From Candidatus Dormiibacterota bacterium (GTDB lineage: Bacteria > Chloroflexota > Dormibacteria > UBA8260): a DNA stretch of 7,488 nt. The stretch covers positions 1 through 7,488 of the forward strand of contig CATPBU010000115.1 of the NCBI GenBank assembly GCA_955652455.1, in the 5' to 3' direction. How positions within the stretch are numbered: the first letter of the stretch is position 1; every line of letters begins with the position of its first letter. The notes beneath the pieces are model-generated. The model did no database searches. It was not told the origin of the DNA and saw only the letters and a list, made by a program, of their open reading frames with translations. The translations under genes and the position numbers were made by a program. Shown here in pieces: positions 4,944 to 7,488 of this stretch.

Positions 4944-6197
4944 GTGATCTTCCTCAGTGACTTCCTGCGCGCCGACGTGGTGGACATCGACCAGCGCACC
5001 GTCGGTTCCGTGCGCGACGTGATCGTGCGCATGGGCGAGCCCTACCCGGTGGTCACCGCCGTCGCCATCAGGGGCCGCAACAAGGACCTCCCTGCGGTCA
5101 TCGACTGGGGGGCTGTCCGGGCCGGCGAGAGCGGTGAGCTCAGCCTCGACGTGCCCACCAGCAGGCTGCAGCTCTATGCCCACGCCGACGAGGAGATCTG
5201 GCTGGCCCGGGACGTGCTCGACAAGCAGATCGTCGACACGGATGGACGCCGGGTGGTGCGGGTCAACGACCTGCAGCTCAAGCCGCAGGACGGCAAGATG
5301 CTGCTGGTCGGTGTCGACATCGGCGCACGCGGGCTGCTGCGCCGGCTCGGCATCGAGCGGTTGGGCCGCCGGCTCACCCACCTTGCCGGCCGCGACTTCC
5401 CGCAACGGTTGATCTCGTGGGACGCGGTCGACCCGGTGCACAGCGACGAGAGCAGTGTGCGGCTGAAGATCAGCCACCAGAAGCTCAGCAAGATGCACCC
5501 CGCGGACATCGCAGAGATCGTCGAACAGCTCGGTGGCCGCGATCGCGCGGCCATCTTCGCGTCGCTCGACGACGAGGTTGCCGCCGACGTCGTCGAGGAG
5601 TCGTCCGAGGAGGTGCAGGCGCAGATCCTCGCCCGGCTGGACGACGAGCGCGCCGCTGACATCCTCGAGGCGATGTCACCCGACGAGGCCGCTGACCTCC
5701 TCGGCGACCTCCCCGAGGAGAGGCGCGAGCAGCTGATCGCGAAGATGGAGGCCGGTGAGGCAGAGGACGTCGAAGAGCTGCTCGGTTACGAGGAGGACAC
5801 CGCCGGTGGCCTGATGACCACCGAGTTCGTCGCCGTCCCGGTGACGCTCACGGCCCAGCAGACCATCGACCGCCTACGCGAGCTCGAACCCGACGCGGAG
5901 TCCATCTATTACGTGTACGTGGTCGACGAGGAGGAGCGATTGCTCGGCGTGCTCTCCCTGCGTGACCTGATCGTGGCCCGACCGGAGACGCCGATCGCCG
6001 ACATCATGATCAAGCGCGTCGTCGCGGTCCCGATCGACGGGCGGCCTGAGGACGTTGCTGCGGTCATGGCCAAGTACAACCTGCTCGCCGTGCCTGTTGT
6101 TGACGATGACGACCGCATGCAGGGGATCGTCACCATCGATGACGCCATGGACGAGGTGATGCCGGCCGGCGTGCGACGCCGCGCGCGGGCGCTCTGA
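4944..6197 (+). CDS. PRC-barrel / MgtE N-domain / CBS-pair protein lacking the MgtE channel domain
   Basis: A 417-residue, strongly acidic, soluble protein. Residues 1-60 (LSDFLRADVVDIDQRTVG) and about 88-130 (ARDVLDKQIVDTDGRRVVRVNDLQL) are two PRC-barrel-like units. About 180-285 is the MgtE intracellular superhelical N-domain, with repeated acidic helices (HPADIAEIVEQLGG, ILEAMSPDEAADLLGDLP) ending in LGYEEDTAGGLMT. About 287-345 and 352-410 are a CBS pair. In MgtE the N-domain and CBS pair bind Mg2+ and gate a C-terminal five-helix channel; that channel is absent here and the protein stops after the CBS pair. It is thus probably a regulator or subunit of the transporter encoded next. The start is GTG 4944, where the family-like N-terminus begins. 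The frame is open far upstream, but only as antisense of glpX. AGGTGG (4923-4928) is 15 nt away, too far for a normal ribosome site. Function is inferred from domains and pairing. Confidence 0.88.
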   Translation: MIFLSDFLRADVVDIDQRTVGSVRDVIVRMGEPYPVVTAVAIRGRNKDLPAVIDWGAVRAGESGELSLDVPTSRLQLYAHADEEIWLARDVLDKQIVDTDGRRVVRVNDLQLKPQDGKMLLVGVDIGARGLLRRLGIERLGRRLTHLAGRDFPQRLISWDAVDPVHSDESSVRLKISHQKLSKMHPADIAEIVEQLGGRDRAAIFASLDDEVAADVVEESSEEVQAQILARLDDERAADILEAMSPDEAADLLGDLPEERREQLIAKMEAGEAEDVEELLGYEEDTAGGLMTTEFVAVPVTLTAQQTIDRLRELEPDAESIYYVYVVDEEERLLGVLSLRDLIVARPETPIADIMIKRVVAVPIDGRPEDVAAVMAKYNLLAVPVVDDDDRMQGIVTIDDAMDEVMPAGVRRRARAL

Positions 6198-6206
6198 TGC
6201 ACCGGA

Positions 6207-7488
6207 ATGCGCGTGAAGACGGCCCCCCGTCAGCCCAGCGCGCTGCGCCGCCGAGCCGCGGAGGCCGCTGCCCAGCGGCGTGAGCGACGCGCCCGCCCGC
6301 GCCGGCTGGCCGGGGTGTGGCGCTACCTGGCGGTCATCGGCCCCGGGATCATCGTCGCCAACGCCGGCAACGACGCCGGCGGCGTCTTCACGTACAGCAA
6401 CACCGGGGCCAAGTACGGCAACCACTTGCTGTGGGCGTTTCTGCCCATCCTGGTCGCGCTGATCATCACCCAGGAGATGGTGGCCCGCCTCGGAACAGTG
6501 ACGGGCAAGGGCTTGATGGACCTCATCCGGGAGCGCTTCGGCGTGCGCTGGACGCTCTTCGCCGCGGTGGTCGTCCTGATCGCCAATGGCGGGACCACAC
6601 TCGCGGAATTCGCCGGGGTTGCCGGTGGCCTTGGACTCCTCGGTGTGCCGCTTCCCATCGCCGTGATCGGCGCCGCCGTCCTCATCGGGGTACTGGTGAT
6701 GCGCGGCAATCGGAGGATTGTCGAGCGCGTCTTCCTCGCGCTCGGCCTCACCTTTGTGTCGTACATCATCACGGCCTTCACCGTGCATCCCGATTGGGGG
6801 GCGATCGCGCGCAGCGCCGCTGTCCCCGACCTCACGCATCCGGCCTCGGTCGCCCAGGGTGCCTACTTCGTCGACCTGATCGCGCTCATCGGCACCTCGA
6901 TCACGCCGTACATGCAACTGTTCCTGCAGTCCTCCATCGTCGACAAGGGGACGCAGGAGAAGGACCTCCGCCTGGTGCGGAGTGACGTCATCAGCGGATC
7001 CATCTTCGCGGTGGCGGTGGCGATGTTCATCGTGATCACAACCTCAGCGACCCTGTTCGGACCATCTCCGACGTACCCTCACGGGCTCGCCGGGGTCGGC
7101 GTGGGCTCAGCGCAAGAGGCCGCCTCGGCTCTCGCCCCCTTAGCCGGGGTCCACGCGCAACAGTTGTTTGCCATCGGGCTGATCGGCGCCTCGCTTCTGG
7201 CCGCGGCTGTTCTGCCGTTGAGCACCGCGTTTGTCATCTGCGAGGCGTTCGGCGCCGAGCGCAGCGTTCAGAGGAGCTTTCGCGAGGCGCCGCTGTTCTT
7301 CACGCTCTTCATCGGGCTGCTCGTCCTGGGCGCCGGGATCATGCTGATCCCCGGGGTGCCCATCGCCGGCGTGGCCATCGGGACTCAGACGGTCGACGGC
7401 ATCCTCCTGCCCATCATGCTCGTCTTCATCATCCTGCTGGCCAACGATCGAAGGCTTTTGGGGAGACGAAGGAATGGGGTCGTCTACA
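6207..7488 (+). CDS. Nramp-superfamily divalent metal transporter, divergent clade, C-terminus cut by window edge
   Basis: 427 residues are visible of a multi-helix inner-membrane transporter, with about ten hydrophobic segments in view (roughly 41-64, 72-94, 115-140, 148-166, 174-192, 219-243, 258-285, 318-345, 362-382, 392-412). The N-terminus to residue 33 is cytosolic and rich in Arg and Ala. TM1 carries GPGIIVANAGNDAGG (45-59). The Asp of the canonical DPGN motif is kept as Asp56, but Pro-Gly-Asn has become Ala-Gly-Gly. In TM6 the canonical MPH is TPY (233-235), so the soft-metal-binding Met is lost; the following LQSS resembles the usual LHSS. ATG 6207 is used, with GTG 6213 as an alternative; the only in-frame codons between the upstream TGA and this ATG are three sense codons. 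No separate promoter is visible, so it is in an operon with the CBS protein. Classical Mn/Fe Nramps keep both motifs, so the annotation MntH would be misleading. Confidence 0.9.
   Translation, partial: MRVKTAPRQPSALRRRAAEAAAQRRERRARPRRLAGVWRYLAVIGPGIIVANAGNDAGGVFTYSNTGAKYGNHLLWAFLPILVALIITQEMVARLGTVTGKGLMDLIRERFGVRWTLFAAVVVLIANGGTTLAEFAGVAGGLGLLGVPLPIAVIGAAVLIGVLVMRGNRRIVERVFLALGLTFVSYIITAFTVHPDWGAIARSAAVPDLTHPASVAQGAYFVDLIALIGTSITPYMQLFLQSSIVDKGTQEKDLRLVRSDVISGSIFAVAVAMFIVITTSATLFGPSPTYPHGLAGVGVGSAQEAASALAPLAGVHAQQLFAIGLIGASLLAAAVLPLSTAFVICEAFGAERSVQRSFREAPLFFTLFIGLLVLGAGIMLIPGVPIAGVAIGTQTVDGILLPIMLVFIILLANDRRLLGRRRNGVVY

Noticed and set aside
4887..5498. Minus-strand extension of the glpX frame by 204 codons
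   Set aside because: It is antisense to the PRC-barrel region, the glpX family N-terminus begins at ATG 4886, and a promoter lies at 4896-4924.
5874..6917. 347-codon minus-strand frame under the CBS and transporter genes
   Set aside because: Composition is His/Asp/Arg-rich with no recognisable domain, and it lies opposite two genes with clear motifs.

Overview
This is a high-GC bacterial chromosomal window with ordinary housekeeping gene content. No phage, plasmid, insertion-sequence, CRISPR or tRNA/rRNA signature is visible. The gene set is an S11 D-Ala-D-Ala carboxypeptidase, a small HU protein with a basic tail, a FemAB-type peptidoglycan bridge enzyme, a YvcK with two N-terminal membrane helices, a class II fructose-1,6-bisphosphatase, and a PRC/MgtE_N/CBS protein paired with an Nramp-like transporter. 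This points to a high-GC member of the Terrabacteria. The membrane-anchored YvcK fits Chloroflexota or Dormibacterota-like lineages better than classical Actinomycetota, but the sequence alone does not settle the phylum.

Layout. Positions 1-653 (minus) hold the N-terminal part of a secreted penicillin-binding-type carboxypeptidase that runs off the left edge. A strong hairpin (703-734) separates it from the HU gene (750-1064, minus), which has a near-consensus promoter at 1101-1130. The HU-femAB intergenic region is divergent. On the plus strand it holds an extended -10 element and a short leader ORF ending in an ATGA overlap with the femAB-family gene (1233-2273). Between the convergent femAB and yvcK genes lies a 199-bp gap. 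It contains a 121-nt element closed by a 20-pair stem whose two wobble pairs favour a plus-strand RNA. I cannot assign it to a known family, and it is the least explained sequence here.

Positions 2473-4886 (minus) form a probable two-gene gluconeogenic unit, glpX then yvcK, with a promoter-like element just before glpX. Divergent from it, 4944-7488 (plus) carries a soluble PRC-barrel/MgtE_N/CBS protein and, 9 nt downstream in the same reading frame, an Nramp-superfamily transporter truncated by the right edge.

How the genes fit together. The carboxypeptidase and FemAB-type enzyme act on peptidoglycan. GlpX supplies fructose-6-phosphate, a source of cell-wall amino sugars, and YvcK is known in other bacteria to be needed for growth and wall integrity on gluconeogenic carbon. 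The right-hand pair looks like a divalent-cation module. The sensor resembles the cytosolic half of the Mg2+ channel MgtE without its membrane domain, and the transporter has lost the TM6 metal-binding Met-Pro-His motif of Mn/Fe Nramps. A Mg2+-related role is therefore more plausible than Mn2+/Fe2+ uptake.
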